Origin: Lachnospiraceae bacterium
GTDB taxonomy: Bacteria; Bacillota; Clostridia; Lachnospirales; Lachnospiraceae
NCBI GenBank assembly: GCA_022791815.1
Contig: JAAVZU010000072.1
Location: 1 to 55,107 of the forward strand
Direction: 5' to 3'
Length of the DNA: 55,107 nt
Within the stretch, counting starts at the first letter, position 1. Each line of letters begins with the position of its first letter. A model generated the notes under the pieces. It saw only the letters and a program-made list of their open reading frames with translations, did not search any database and was not told the DNA's origin. A program made the translations under genes and the position numbers. Of the stretch, positions 1 through 8,193 are shown in pieces.

Positions 1-20
1 GCATATTTTTTCTGCTCTAA

Positions 21-410
21 CTACCGCAAGAATACGGCAAACTGAGCGATGAGCGTTTTGCAACAATGTCATCAAACTACGAAACTGAACAGAAAACCTT
101 AAAAGAACCTCTTGTCCAGTTAAAAGCAGACATTGAAATGCAGAATGACAAAACCGCAAATGTGTCAGAGTTTGTGGAAAAAGTCAGGCGTTATACAGAA
201 ATCAAGAAACTTACGCCTGCCATCGTCAATGAGTTTATTGATTACATTATGGTATCAAAAAAGCAAGTCATAGATGGAAAGACCGTATACCCTATTGATA
301 TTTACTATAATGGTATTGGTATTATCAACGCCCCATCTGCTGAAGAATATGAAGAAATGTTCCAAGAACGCTTGAAACAGAAACATTCAGACAAAGAAAA
401 AACGGCATAG
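21..410 (+). pseudogene. C-terminal remnant of a large serine recombinase (DUF4368 type)
   Basis: The readable frame runs from the stop codon at 18-20 to 410. It encodes a short spacer of the form KLSDERFATMSSNYETEQ, then a coiled helix and a block with the pattern RYTEIKKLTPAIVNEFIDYI, followed by IDIYYNGIG. That is the C-terminal DUF4368 tail of large serine recombinases that move Tn4451/Tn5397-like elements and many Firmicute integrative conjugative elements. The resolvase catalytic domain and the zinc-ribbon region are absent: an in-frame stop lies directly upstream and the other frames are also closed. The longest ATG-started piece begins at 66, but no ribosome site precedes it. I read this as the decayed 3' end of a mobile-element recombinase, so an element once ended near here. 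Confidence 0.8.
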
Positions 411-448
411 TCCCTAAGACTAAACCGTAATTTGATACAGAGATGCCC

Positions 449-482
449 TCGTACCCTTCACTTCCTTATGTGAAGGGTACGA
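449..482. terminator. Perfect 13-bp hairpin between convergent genes
   Basis: TCGTACCCTTCAC at 449-461 pairs perfectly with GTGAAGGGTACGA at 470-482 around an 8-nt loop. It lies between the recombinase relic (+) and the Rpn gene (-). A CTCCTCTTTTT stretch follows about eight bases downstream on the plus strand, so it is an imperfect intrinsic terminator serving the plus strand best. Confidence 0.6.
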
Positions 483-497
483 ATGCAGCTCCTCTTT

Positions 498-1380
498 TTA
501 CTCGTACCAGCCATGTGCCTCTAAAATTTTGCGAAGCCGCTTAGCTTCTTCTTTAGATTGTTTGGCTGCTTCCTTGGCTAGTTTTATTTGTTTTTCAGCT
601 TGTTCTTTAGACTGCTTAATTTTCTTCTTTAGCCAATCGGATTTGTTCTTTTAAATCTTCGTTCTCTTTCTGCTGTTGCTGTCGAAATTCTACTTCATCA
701 AACTCTGTAAATATCAATCTCGCCACCTCCGATCTGTGTTTTTCCAAGACATCTTTCATGATATTGTGTTTTATGCAGTATTCTATGGCATTATCTATAG
801 CGGTTGATAAATCAGTATCGTTTTTCCTGTATTTCTTTACCTTATCCACAAAGGCAGAATAATCTTTGAGGTATTTGCAGCCCTCCATTAATTGCTTGTT
901 TTTCCCTACATTAATATCCAGAATCAGGGTTTCCACTTCCAAACAGCCTTTTTCTTTTTGTTTCACTGTAAAAGTATCACTAAGTTTTAAAACACATTGT
1001 TCGGGTATATTGGTATTTCCGTTATAAAAGACCACAAACTTTGGTGTGGGGAGAGGTACAAGTGTGGATTTGTAGATATCATATTTGTTTTCTGTAATAT
1101 GTTTCTGTAGCAGATTAGAAAAGTAAAACAATCCCCGCAGGGGCATATTGGGATTGAAGGTACTTTGATGCTCATAAAGGCACATATCGGAATCCAGAAG
1201 AAAGGAAATATCATTCTTCATACCCATATAGATAAAATCTTCCAGAGTATTAATCTCCAACTTATCTTCATCCTCATAATGGGAATGGTTTAGTGCATTG
1301 TATAGTGATAGAAGCTTTTTTTTGTCATTAAAGACAAAACGAAAGAGTCTGTCCTTATAAATTCTGTTTCCTGTTATCAT
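498..1380 (-). pseudogene. Rpn family nuclease / PD-(D/E)XK transposase-like protein, frameshifted near the C-terminus
   Basis: The uninterrupted part (616-1380, 254 aa) starts MITGNRIYKDRLFRFVFND and has the layout of the Rpn/PF04754 group: recombination-promoting nucleases with a PD-(D/E)XK fold, often annotated as putative transposase. The motif region LYEHQSTFNPNMPLRGLFYF is typical. The frame closes at 616-618 after LAKEEN. One base over, the reading continues KQSKEQAEKQIKLAKEAAKQ and ends with RLRKILEAHGWYE at 498. This is the normal charged, heptad-like tail of these proteins, so a single-base indel near the AATTAAG stretch (about 615-620) has split the gene. The protein may still be made without its last ~40 residues. 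Rpn proteins are linked to element mobility and, in some reports, to phage defence; its neighbour is mobile-element debris. Confidence 0.75.
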
Positions 1381-1661
1381 AAGTATAGTTATCCTCCTTT
1401 GGGTTAGTGCTGTTTACAAAAAGCTGAGAAATAATACTTTTATGACAGACAGGTGACATCTATTACATATATTATATCAAATCTTATTGTAAACTTCTAT
1501 TAGTTAAATTAGTTAAATGGAATTTTTCGTAAGATTCTACGAATGAATCTAAGAAATATCAGTAGATCTGCTGATATTTGTATACTATATCATATAAATA
1601 ATTAAATTGCAAGAATTTTTAGTACAATATCAGAACAAACGCATGAAGTAATGGATCCTCC
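1381..1661. other. Gene-free AT-rich stretch
   Basis: Divergent intergenic region between the Rpn gene (-) and the flavodiiron gene (+). Apart from the promoter at 1662-1690 I see only short AT-rich direct repeats (TTAGTTAAA twice near 1500) and no ORF with a ribosome site. Confidence 0.5.
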
Positions 1662-1690
1662 TAGACAGTTACTATTATATTTTGTATAAT
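1662..1690 (+). promoter_or_regulatory. Sigma-A promoter of the flavodiiron gene
   Basis: TAGACA (1662-1667), a 17-bp spacer and TATAAT (1685-1690). The predicted start of transcription is near 1697, leaving a leader of about 55 nt before the ATG at 1752, which is preceded by AAAGGAG. Confidence 0.7.
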
Positions 1691-1751
1691 GTAGATGTAT
1701 ATTTGATGCACAGAGTAGAACTAAGAAAAAAGGGTAAAGGAGTAACAAGAG

Positions 1752-2915
1752 ATGAACAGAGTAGAAATTTCAGAAAATGTCAAGTATATTGGTGTCAACG
1801 ATCAAGCAATTGATTTATTTGAGAGTCAGTATATCGTAGAAAATGGAATGGCATATAATTCCTATTTGATTTTGGATGAAAAAATTGCGATTATGGATAC
1901 CGTTGACCAGAGAGCAACAGAAGTATGGCTGTCTAATCTTGAGAATGCATTAGCAGGAAGAGAACCAGATTATTTAATAATATCCCACATGGAACCAGAT
2001 CATGCTGGAAACATTGGAACAGTAGTAGAAAAATATCCAAATATGAAATTAGTAGGAAATGCAAAAACTTTTCAATTCTTGAGTCAATTTTTTGATTTGG
2101 ATGTGACTAATAAGCAGATTGTGGTAAAAGAGGGAGAGGAATTATCTCTTGGAACACATATATTACAGTTTATCATGGCACCTATGGTGCACTGGCCAGA
2201 AGTTATGGTTACATACGAAAAAACAGAAAAGATTTTGTTCTCTGCAGATGGATTTGGAAAATTTGGTACTTTGGATACAGACGAAGACTGGGCATGTGAG
2301 GCAAGAAGATATTATTTTAATATTGTTGGGAAATATGGAAATCAGGTACAGGCTTTGTTAAAGAAGGCTGCGGATCTGGATATTCAAATGATATGTCCTT
2401 TGCATGGACCAATTTTAAAAGAAAATTTGGAATATTATATTGGGAAATATCAAGTTTGGAGCAGCTATGAGCCAGAGGATAAAGGTATATTAATTGCGTA
2501 TGCATCCATACATGGTAATACGAAAAAGGCAGCACAACAGATAGGTGCTATGCTGGAAGAGATGGGGGCAGAAAAAGTAGTGGTATCTGACCTTTCCAGA
2601 GAAGATATGGCAGAAGTGATTGAAGATGCATTTCGTTATGATCGTATGATTTTGGCAGCGGCAACATACGATAGCGGATTATTCCCCGTTATGGAAGATT
2701 TCTTAAATCACTTGAAAGCAAAAGGGTTCCAGAACCGTAAGGTAGGTTTAATAGAAAATGGAACATGGGCACCAATGGCAGCAAAAAAGATGCAGGCAGC
2801 TTTAGAGGAAATGAAAAATATTACAATTTGTGAAAATCAGGTTTCTATAAAATCTACTGTAAATGAAACATCTCTTGCTGCAATGAAAATATTAGCAGAA
2901 GAAATGATTTCGTGA
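1752..2915 (+). CDS. fprA: Flavodiiron protein (A-type flavoprotein, O2/NO reductase)
   Basis: A 387-aa two-domain protein. Residues ~1-245 form a metallo-beta-lactamase fold carrying the non-haem diiron site: H79-x-E81-x-D83-H84, then H147 (MVHWPE), D166 (SADGFG) and H218 (PLHGP). All ligands of class A flavodiiron proteins are present. Residues ~250-387 are a flavodoxin domain with the FMN loop ASIHGNTKKAA. These cytoplasmic enzymes reduce O2 to water or NO to N2O with electrons from rubredoxin or similar carriers, protecting anaerobes. Length matches the class A form, with no rubredoxin or flavin-reductase extension, so a separate electron donor is needed. It is monocistronic, with its own promoter and a convergent terminator. 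The symbol follows the Moorella enzyme; whether O2 or NO is the main substrate cannot be read from sequence. Confidence 0.93.
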   Translation: MNRVEISENVKYIGVNDQAIDLFESQYIVENGMAYNSYLILDEKIAIMDTVDQRATEVWLSNLENALAGREPDYLIISHMEPDHAGNIGTVVEKYPNMKLVGNAKTFQFLSQFFDLDVTNKQIVVKEGEELSLGTHILQFIMAPMVHWPEVMVTYEKTEKILFSADGFGKFGTLDTDEDWACEARRYYFNIVGKYGNQVQALLKKAADLDIQMICPLHGPILKENLEYYIGKYQVWSSYEPEDKGILIAYASIHGNTKKAAQQIGAMLEEMGAEKVVVSDLSREDMAEVIEDAFRYDRMILAAATYDSGLFPVMEDFLNHLKAKGFQNRKVGLIENGTWAPMAAKKMQAALEEMKNITICENQVSIKSTVNETSLAAMKILAEEMIS

Positions 2916-3007
2916 AGGTGAGAGTGTTCGACCAGCTATATAAAAAAATAGAAAAGTAGTATTATATAGAATTATATGAAATAGAAATGGTTTAATTATA
3001 AAAAAGA

Positions 3008-3115
3008 GAGCTATCGCATTAAGAAAAACATATATAGAATATAGTAAATTTTAACATAAATTAGTACTATATCCCCTATGTTGAATACTTAATCTTAGTG
3101 CGACAGCTCCTTTTT
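3008..3115. terminator. Long-loop bidirectional hairpin between convergent genes
   Basis: GAGCTATCGCATTAAGA (3008-3024) pairs with TCTTAGTGCGACAGCTC (3093-3109). Sixteen of 17 positions can pair on either strand when G-U is allowed, with a loop of about 68 nt. T-runs flank both ends (TTTTT at 3111 on plus; the A-run at 3001 becomes T on minus), serving both the flavodiiron gene and the YfhO gene. Confidence 0.6.
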
Positions 3116-3151
3116 GTATAGAGTAAACTTTTTATCAGTTAAGAATCAATC

Positions 3152-5611
3152 CTACTCAGTTGGCATCTCTGGCAAAGATTTTTCTTGGTTTCGTTTTTTC
3201 TTTTTTAGTATATAATATGTGATTATTAACACAATGGTTGCTGTAGAAATCCAAACCCCTGTCATAAATCCAGGAGAAGTATATTTCATTACAATTGTAT
3301 GATTGCCTTCACTGGCTGCAAAAGTTAAAAATGTGCCTGCATAAGTTTCATAGGAAACAGGTTTACCATCTACATAAATCTTCCATCCTTTATCGTATGG
3401 TATAGAGGTCATTACTCTTTGCCCATTCGTTACAGAAATTGTACCCACAAGCTTGCCGCCTTTGTGTTTGGTAATTTTCATTTCATTTGCTGCAAGTCCA
3501 GCAAGAGTAGATGTTGCTAATGTCTCATTTAGCTGCACAATTCTGGAATAATACACAGATATGTCTTCGCTTCCAGAAGCTGTTACAGTTACGGTAACCG
3601 TTTCACCTGTTTTAAAATCTCCTAAGAATAAAGTACCACTTGTTTCCGAAGAAAAATAATTTCCTACCCAGTTTCCATTTACATATATATCTGCCCATGA
3701 TGCCCCAGTGGCACGCATATACAAGTAGGTTGGATTATCAGAGACAGCTGTAAAGGTATAAGTCCATTGCGTTGGTGTTTGTTGTTCCATAGTGGGATTA
3801 CAATCCAAAAAGTAATTCAGTTCCTGTCCAGTAATTCCATTTATAAAATTATTTTGATTAGTAAATGGATCTGTATCACTGACATAAGGGGCAGAATTTG
3901 TTACTGGTGCACTGTAGGCAACCGATAATGCAAAAGGGTTGCTATAGGAAGCAGATCCTATTGGGCTGTTTTCTTTTAATTGATAGGATTGTGGTACTAG
4001 TTTATCTGAAATCACATATTTTACACCAAGCAAACTATTTAAAAGCATATTGGAGCCATATCCTGAATTCCAGAAATATCCTTGGGCAATACCTAGACTT
4101 GGTGTCAAGGAATTGATAGCTGCATTAAAGGTAGAGGAATAATGTGTTAAACCATTATATCCTAACAGCATTGCATCATTTTTAGAATATTCATACTCCT
4201 GATTGATGCGGTAAAAAGAAGTATCTGTTTCTTTTATGGAATCTACTAAAGGCTTTGTTTTGTCCACAGCATCCGTATATTCAGTCATGCTTCTATAATG
4301 AAATTCTCCATCTAATCCCTTTATTAGAGCTTTCCCATTTGTGCCCATCTCTACAGTGACAAAAATAGTGAGAACAACTAGAGAAGATGTTTTTAAAAGA
4401 AACAAAGATTTGCATTTTTGGGTAATTGTCTCAAGCCAAGGCATTTTTGTGAGATGACACATTGCCTGTGATGCCATATAAATTTCAAAAAAACTAAATA
4501 AGAAAGCATAGCGGTATGGAAACCAGTTTGGATATTGAAAACCATGCCATACCATGTCTAGCTTTACAAAAAAGAAACTTGCAGTCATAAATCCTATAAT
4601 AACCAATGCACCTAATTTCTCACGAAGTTTTATAGTACGTATTATGAAGAATAAAAGAGCAAGTCCCAGCATAATATAACCACAATAAATTGCTGGAAGT
4701 CCTGAGTTAGTTATACTATCATATTTTCCATTTAAAAGTTTTTCAAATAGTTGGTGAAAGACAAAATTTGTTTGTTCACTTGCTTGGTAGTTTACGTTTT
4801 GGGATGAAAGTTTCCCCTGCTGTAAATCTTTCCAAACGCTAATAAGCAAAGGTGCCGAAAGTCCTAAGGATATCAAAGTTGAAATAAATATACGGACTGC
4901 TTTTTTTATTAGCTCTTTTTGTTCTGATTTGTTCCACAGAACGATAAGCCGGTACAAAACATACATAGCAGTAAATATTGCAACCATATATCCTGTATAA
5001 TAATTACTAATAAAAAGAATGGTAAGACAGATTATATATAGTAAATTTTTTTTGTTCTCTAATATATATTCTATGCCCATAATGATAAGAGGCAGTAATA
5101 TTACAGCATCTAACCACATAATGCTAAGGGAATATACCATATTATAGGAAATCAGAGCATAACAAATGGATGGCAGTATTAAAAAATATCCCAGGCTTGT
5201 ATCTATTTTTTTTGCAAGATAGCGTACAAGGAAAGATATACTTAATCCACATAGCCCTATTTTTAAAATAAATAAAAATTCCATAGCAAGCGGAAGAGCT
5301 TTTAGTGGAAATATAAGTGTGATAAAAGAAAATGGACTTGCTATATAATAAGCAAAAAGTCCAATATAATTACCACCAACAGAACGGGACCAAGAATAAA
5401 ACAATGAGTTGTCACCCCATAGGGCATCCCGTAAAGAAGCAAAAAAGTTCATATACTGTTCCCGCATATCCATAATCAGAACAGATTTATCGCCAAAGGG
5501 GTAGAATTTTTCTGTATACAAAATCCACAGCATTATTAAAACTGGAATAAAAAAGGATAATGCATGTGGAAGCCAGTTATGTATCCTTAATTTTTTTAGA
5601 TTTTGATTCAT
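3152..5611 (-). CDS. YfhO family polytopic membrane protein (GT-C-like)
   Basis: An 819-aa protein. The N-terminal half is a series of roughly a dozen hydrophobic segments starting near residue 15. It carries the family hallmark stretch FGDKSVLIMDMREQYMNFF near residue 40, an acidic loop typical of GT-C sugar transferases. From about 430 to 785 lies a large extracytoplasmic beta-rich region, then one last helix (ISTATIVLIITYYIL) and a Lys/Arg-rich tail. YfhO family proteins are bacterial membrane proteins; homologues in Bacillus and Listeria are linked to glycosylation of lipoteichoic acid using lipid-linked sugars. The donor and acceptor here are unknown. The gene stands alone between a convergent terminator and the tRNA-Gly region. 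Confidence 0.85.
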   Translation of the reverse strand: MNQNLKKLRIHNWLPHALSFFIPVLIMLWILYTEKFYPFGDKSVLIMDMREQYMNFFASLRDALWGDNSLFYSWSRSVGGNYIGLFAYYIASPFSFITLIFPLKALPLAMEFLFILKIGLCGLSISFLVRYLAKKIDTSLGYFLILPSICYALISYNMVYSLSIMWLDAVILLPLIIMGIEYILENKKNLLYIICLTILFISNYYTGYMVAIFTAMYVLYRLIVLWNKSEQKELIKKAVRIFISTLISLGLSAPLLISVWKDLQQGKLSSQNVNYQASEQTNFVFHQLFEKLLNGKYDSITNSGLPAIYCGYIMLGLALLFFIIRTIKLREKLGALVIIGFMTASFFFVKLDMVWHGFQYPNWFPYRYAFLFSFFEIYMASQAMCHLTKMPWLETITQKCKSLFLLKTSSLVVLTIFVTVEMGTNGKALIKGLDGEFHYRSMTEYTDAVDKTKPLVDSIKETDTSFYRINQEYEYSKNDAMLLGYNGLTHYSSTFNAAINSLTPSLGIAQGYFWNSGYGSNMLLNSLLGVKYVISDKLVPQSYQLKENSPIGSASYSNPFALSVAYSAPVTNSAPYVSDTDPFTNQNNFINGITGQELNYFLDCNPTMEQQTPTQWTYTFTAVSDNPTYLYMRATGASWADIYVNGNWVGNYFSSETSGTLFLGDFKTGETVTVTVTASGSEDISVYYSRIVQLNETLATSTLAGLAANEMKITKHKGGKLVGTISVTNGQRVMTSIPYDKGWKIYVDGKPVSYETYAGTFLTFAASEGNHTIVMKYTSPGFMTGVWISTATIVLIITYYILKKKKRNQEKSLPEMPTE

Positions 5612-5783
5612 TAGAGTTTCACCTTTTCCTTTCTATATATAAAAATGTATTTATAGTATACACAAAAACTGTATTTATTTCTATATTTAACGTTATAAAA
5701 AATATAATAGTTTAGTCATGGTATCCATATTTTCCCCCAATATATACTATAACTAAACTGCTAAAAAAAATATAAAAAAATAC

Positions 5784-5812
5784 TTGACTTTCTATTTACA
5801 CTATAGTATACT
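5784..5812 (+). promoter_or_regulatory. tRNA-Gly promoter
   Basis: TTGACT (5784-5789), a 17-bp spacer and TATACT (5807-5812): a near-consensus sigma-A promoter ending about 48 bp before the mature tRNA 5' end. Confidence 0.8.
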
Positions 5813-5859
5813 ATTAAATGTGTTCGGCAGGAGATAACAATGAGAACACAGAGTAATAT

Positions 5860-5931
5860 GCGCGAGTGGCTCAGTGGTGGAGTATCGCCTTGCCAAGGCG
5901 AGGGTCGCGGGTTCGAATCCCGTCTCGCGCT
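5860..5931 (+). tRNA. tRNA-Gly (anticodon GCC)
   Basis: A 72-nt cloverleaf. Acceptor GCGCGAG pairs with CTCGCGC, the D-arm contains GGCTCAGTGGTGGAG, and the anticodon stem-loop CGCCT-TGCCAAG-GCG gives GCC. The T-arm GCGGGTTCGAATCCCGT is canonical. CCA is not encoded. It has its own promoter upstream, and T-runs with a hairpin follow directly. Confidence 0.97.
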
Positions 5932-5940
5932 TTTTCTTTT

Positions 5941-5974
5941 CCGTAAATCAAATAACATGGTTTACGGTTTTTTT
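5941..5974 (+). terminator. Terminator of tRNA-Gly
   Basis: CCGTAAATC pairs with GGTTTACGG (9 bp with one G-U) around a short loop, followed by seven T residues. It starts ten bases after the tRNA. Confidence 0.8.
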
Positions 5975-5978
5975 CATT

Positions 5979-6007
5979 TTGAGAAGTTTTTTCTAAGAAG
6001 GTAGAAT
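5979..6007 (+). promoter_or_regulatory. Promoter of the LacI-type regulator gene
   Basis: TTGAGA (5979-5984), a 17-bp spacer and TAGAAT (6002-6007), right after the tRNA terminator and ~54 bp before the regulator's ATG. No TGAAAACGTTTTCA-type operator is seen at this promoter, so autoregulation through the same palindrome is not evident. Confidence 0.65.
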
Positions 6008-6060
6008 TTTGTAACAGAATTTTTCATAGGTAATGAGCAATTTCATGAAGAGGTGATGGC

Positions 6061-7110
6061 ATGTCTATTAAAAAAATTGCAGAGAAGGCTGGTGTTTCTC
6101 CTGCAACTGTTTCCAGAGTTTTAAATAATCCAAATTATAAATGTTCTTCTCAGGAGCTTAGGGATAAGATTTGGCATATTGCAATGGAATTAAATTATGT
6201 GCCAAATGAAGCAGCAAGGAATCTAAGGAGAGGAGCTTCAGCAAAAAGTAATAAGACATATTATATTAACATACTTATGACACGAATGGATGATTCACAG
6301 ACAGATCCATTTTTTAGTGAATTATTACATATTATTGAAAGTGAAATTCATGCACACATGTGTATCTTAACAAAAGTGTGGTATATGTCTTTATTTTCTA
6401 ATGATAAAAAATGCCGTCATGCAAATTTGGATAAAATAATCGAGGATTTGTATAAAGATACAGAAGGAAAAAGTGATGGTCTGATTATTATTGGAAAGTG
6501 TAATATAGAAGCATTGAAGAAACTTAAAAAAGTATATAAGAATATCGTGTCTGTTAATCGGAATTCTACGAATTATGAAGTAGATGAGGTAGTTTGTGAT
6601 GGAAGAAAAATAGCTTCTATTGCAGTAGAATATTTGGTAAAATTGGGACACAGGGATATCGGATATATTGGGGAGTGTCATCACGAATCAAGGTACAAAG
6701 GTTTTTTAGACGTATTGCAGATGAATAATATTTCGTTAGAGCCTAGTTATGTATTAGAGACGAAACAAACAGAGGCAGAAGGATTTGAGGCTATGAAGAA
6801 GATTATGGCATCCGATGTTTGTCCAACAGGTATTTATTGTGCAAACGATATTACGGCTATTGGTATGCTAAAGTGTTTAAATAAACATAAAAATAATTTC
6901 TATGTACCATCTATTATAGCAAGTGATGATATTGAAGCAGCTCAGAATACAAAACCGATGTTAACCACTGTCAGGCTTCCCAAAGAAGAAATGGGTAAGT
7001 TTGCAATGTATTTATTGTTAGATAGAATATGTGGCGGTCATAAAGGTGTTGTCAGAATGGAATTAGAAGGCAAGTTAGTAGTCAGGAACAGTTGTTTATC
7101 AATGGAATAG
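6061..7110 (+). CDS. LacI family transcriptional regulator
   Basis: A 349-aa protein. The N-terminal helix-turn-helix reads MSIKKIAEKAGVSPATVSRV, followed by the hinge-helix region EAARNLRRG (~residues 56-64) that inserts in the minor groove. A periplasmic-binding-protein-like effector domain runs to the end (DGLIIIGK, GYIGECHHESRYKGFLD, PTGIYCANDITAIGM, TTVRLPKEEMGK). Length is standard for the family. It is transcribed toward the sulfonate/sulfatase operon, with its own promoter and terminator. Two near-identical palindromes with the CG-centred LacI-family form lie just after it and before the operon. From this I infer it is the local regulator of 7372-12173; the effector is probably a small ligand linked to the imported compound. 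A global role is possible but less likely. Confidence 0.9.
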   Translation: MSIKKIAEKAGVSPATVSRVLNNPNYKCSSQELRDKIWHIAMELNYVPNEAARNLRRGASAKSNKTYYINILMTRMDDSQTDPFFSELLHIIESEIHAHMCILTKVWYMSLFSNDKKCRHANLDKIIEDLYKDTEGKSDGLIIIGKCNIEALKKLKKVYKNIVSVNRNSTNYEVDEVVCDGRKIASIAVEYLVKLGHRDIGYIGECHHESRYKGFLDVLQMNNISLEPSYVLETKQTEAEGFEAMKKIMASDVCPTGIYCANDITAIGMLKCLNKHKNNFYVPSIIASDDIEAAQNTKPMLTTVRLPKEEMGKFAMYLLLDRICGGHKGVVRMELEGKLVVRNSCLSME

Positions 7111-7115
7111 TGAAA

Positions 7116-7159
7116 AAGGATTATTACATATAGTAGAAAATGTAGTAATCCTTTTTTTT
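7116..7159 (+). terminator. Terminator of the LacI-type gene
   Basis: AAGGATTATTACAT pairs with ATGTAGTAATCCTT (14 bp, one G-U) and runs into a stretch of T residues, starting six bases after the stop codon. Confidence 0.85.
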
Positions 7160-7166
7160 ATGCTAA

Positions 7167-7180
7167 TGATAACGTTTTCA
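7167..7180. promoter_or_regulatory. LacI-family operator, distal copy
   Basis: TGATAACGTTTTCA is a 14-bp palindrome centred on CG with one mismatched pair. It differs by one base from the perfect copy at 7262 and fits the AACGTT-core sites of LacI/CcpA-type proteins. The two centres are 95 bp apart. Confidence 0.6.
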
Positions 7181-7261
7181 TGATTTGTTGGAATATATGC
7201 GGTTGTATGAAAGAATTCCCTATAAAACTGCTATACATAAAGTAAATTAAAGCGTATACTC

Positions 7262-7275
7262 TGAAAACGTTTTCA
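7262..7275. promoter_or_regulatory. LacI-family operator, proximal perfect palindrome
   Basis: TGAAAACGTTTTCA is a perfect 14-bp palindrome in front of the ABC transporter genes. It lies 10 bp upstream of the -35 box TTGAAG (7286) and also directly after a possible -10 box TATACT at 7255-7260, so either activation or repression is possible depending on which promoter is real. Confidence 0.7.
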
Positions 7276-7285
7276 AATACTTTTC

Positions 7286-7315
7286 TTGAAGGTTGGTAGA
7301 TTTTGGATATATAAT
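7286..7315 (+). promoter_or_regulatory. Likely promoter of the ABC transporter-sulfatase operon
   Basis: TTGAAG (7286-7291), an 18-bp spacer and TATAAT (7310-7315), with about 50 nt of leader before ATG 7372. An alternative start region uses TATACT at 7255-7260 but lacks a good -35. Confidence 0.55.
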
Positions 7316-7371
7316 CACCATATCACAAAGGCTGTAAGGCTTTTTAAATACATTTAAGGAGAGAAAGGATA

Positions 7372-8163
7372 ATGAGCAAGGAATTTATTATCAATGTGGA
7401 ACATTTAAATAAGACATTTAATGTGAACAAAAAAGAAATGGAAGTATTGCATGATATTACATTACAAATAAAAAAAGGAGAATTTATTACAATTGTAGGA
7501 CATAGTGGATGTGGTAAAAGCACTCTGTTAAAAATTATGTGTGGACTTGTTGAATATGAAGATGGAATTGTTGAGAGAAATGGACATAAAGTGGATGGTC
7601 CTGGACCAAATTGTGGAATGGTGTTTCAGGAACATAGATTGCTGCCCTGGTTAAAGATTAAAGATAATGTTGCTTTTGGTTTAAAAGGAATGCCGAAGGA
7701 AGAGAAAGATAGTGTTGTAAAGAGACATTTGGAAATGGTTGGACTAGATGGATTTGAAAATAGCTATCCAAGTCAGTTGTCTGGTGGAATGTCTCAGCGG
7801 GCAGCGATTGCCAGAGGACTTGCAAATAATCCAACTATCTTGCTTTTAGATGAACCATTTGGTGCATTAGATGCATTGACAAAAATCCAAATGCAAAATG
7901 AGATTCTTCGTATTCAGAAAAATGAGAAGACTACTATGGTTATGGTAACTCATGATATAGAAGAAGCAATTTATCTTGGCGACCGAATTGTTGTAATGTC
8001 AGCAAGACCAGGAGAGATAAAGGACATTATTCAAGTAGATCCTTATGTTTCAAAAAAAAGGAATAGTGCAGGGTTTGCAGCATATAAGAAAAGAATCTAT
8101 GATTATTTCTTTGAAGATACAGAGCAAAAGTATCAACAGGATATAAATGAGTTAGCAATTTAA
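7372..8163 (+). CDS. ABC transporter ATP-binding protein, nitrate/sulfonate/taurine type
   Basis: A 263-aa nucleotide-binding subunit with Walker A GHSGCGKS (residues ~43-50), Q-loop VFQEHRLLPW, signature LSGGMSQRAAIARG, Walker B ILLLDEPFGALDA and the switch histidine in VTHDIEEA. The EHRLLPW segment after the Q-loop and the EEAIYLGDRIVVMSARPG ending are typical of the SsuB/TauB/NrtD group. It powers import across the cytoplasmic membrane with the permease and binding protein encoded next. Start ATG is preceded by AAGGAG. The subfamily transports sulfonates, taurine, nitrate, thiamine precursors or aromatic acids; the alkylsulfatase at the operon end argues for a sulfated organic substrate. 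Confidence 0.9.
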   Translation: MSKEFIINVEHLNKTFNVNKKEMEVLHDITLQIKKGEFITIVGHSGCGKSTLLKIMCGLVEYEDGIVERNGHKVDGPGPNCGMVFQEHRLLPWLKIKDNVAFGLKGMPKEEKDSVVKRHLEMVGLDGFENSYPSQLSGGMSQRAAIARGLANNPTILLLDEPFGALDALTKIQMQNEILRIQKNEKTTMVMVTHDIEEAIYLGDRIVVMSARPGEIKDIIQVDPYVSKKRNSAGFAAYKKRIYDYFFEDTEQKYQQDINELAI

Positions 8164-8193
8164 GAGAAAAATAAAGAAAATGGAGAGATGGAT

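Noticed and set aside
7255-7275. Claim that the proximal operator overlaps the transcription start and so must repress
   Set aside because: The TATACT at 7255 lacks a matching -35; the downstream TTGAAG-18-TATAAT is as good or better, so the mode of control stays open.
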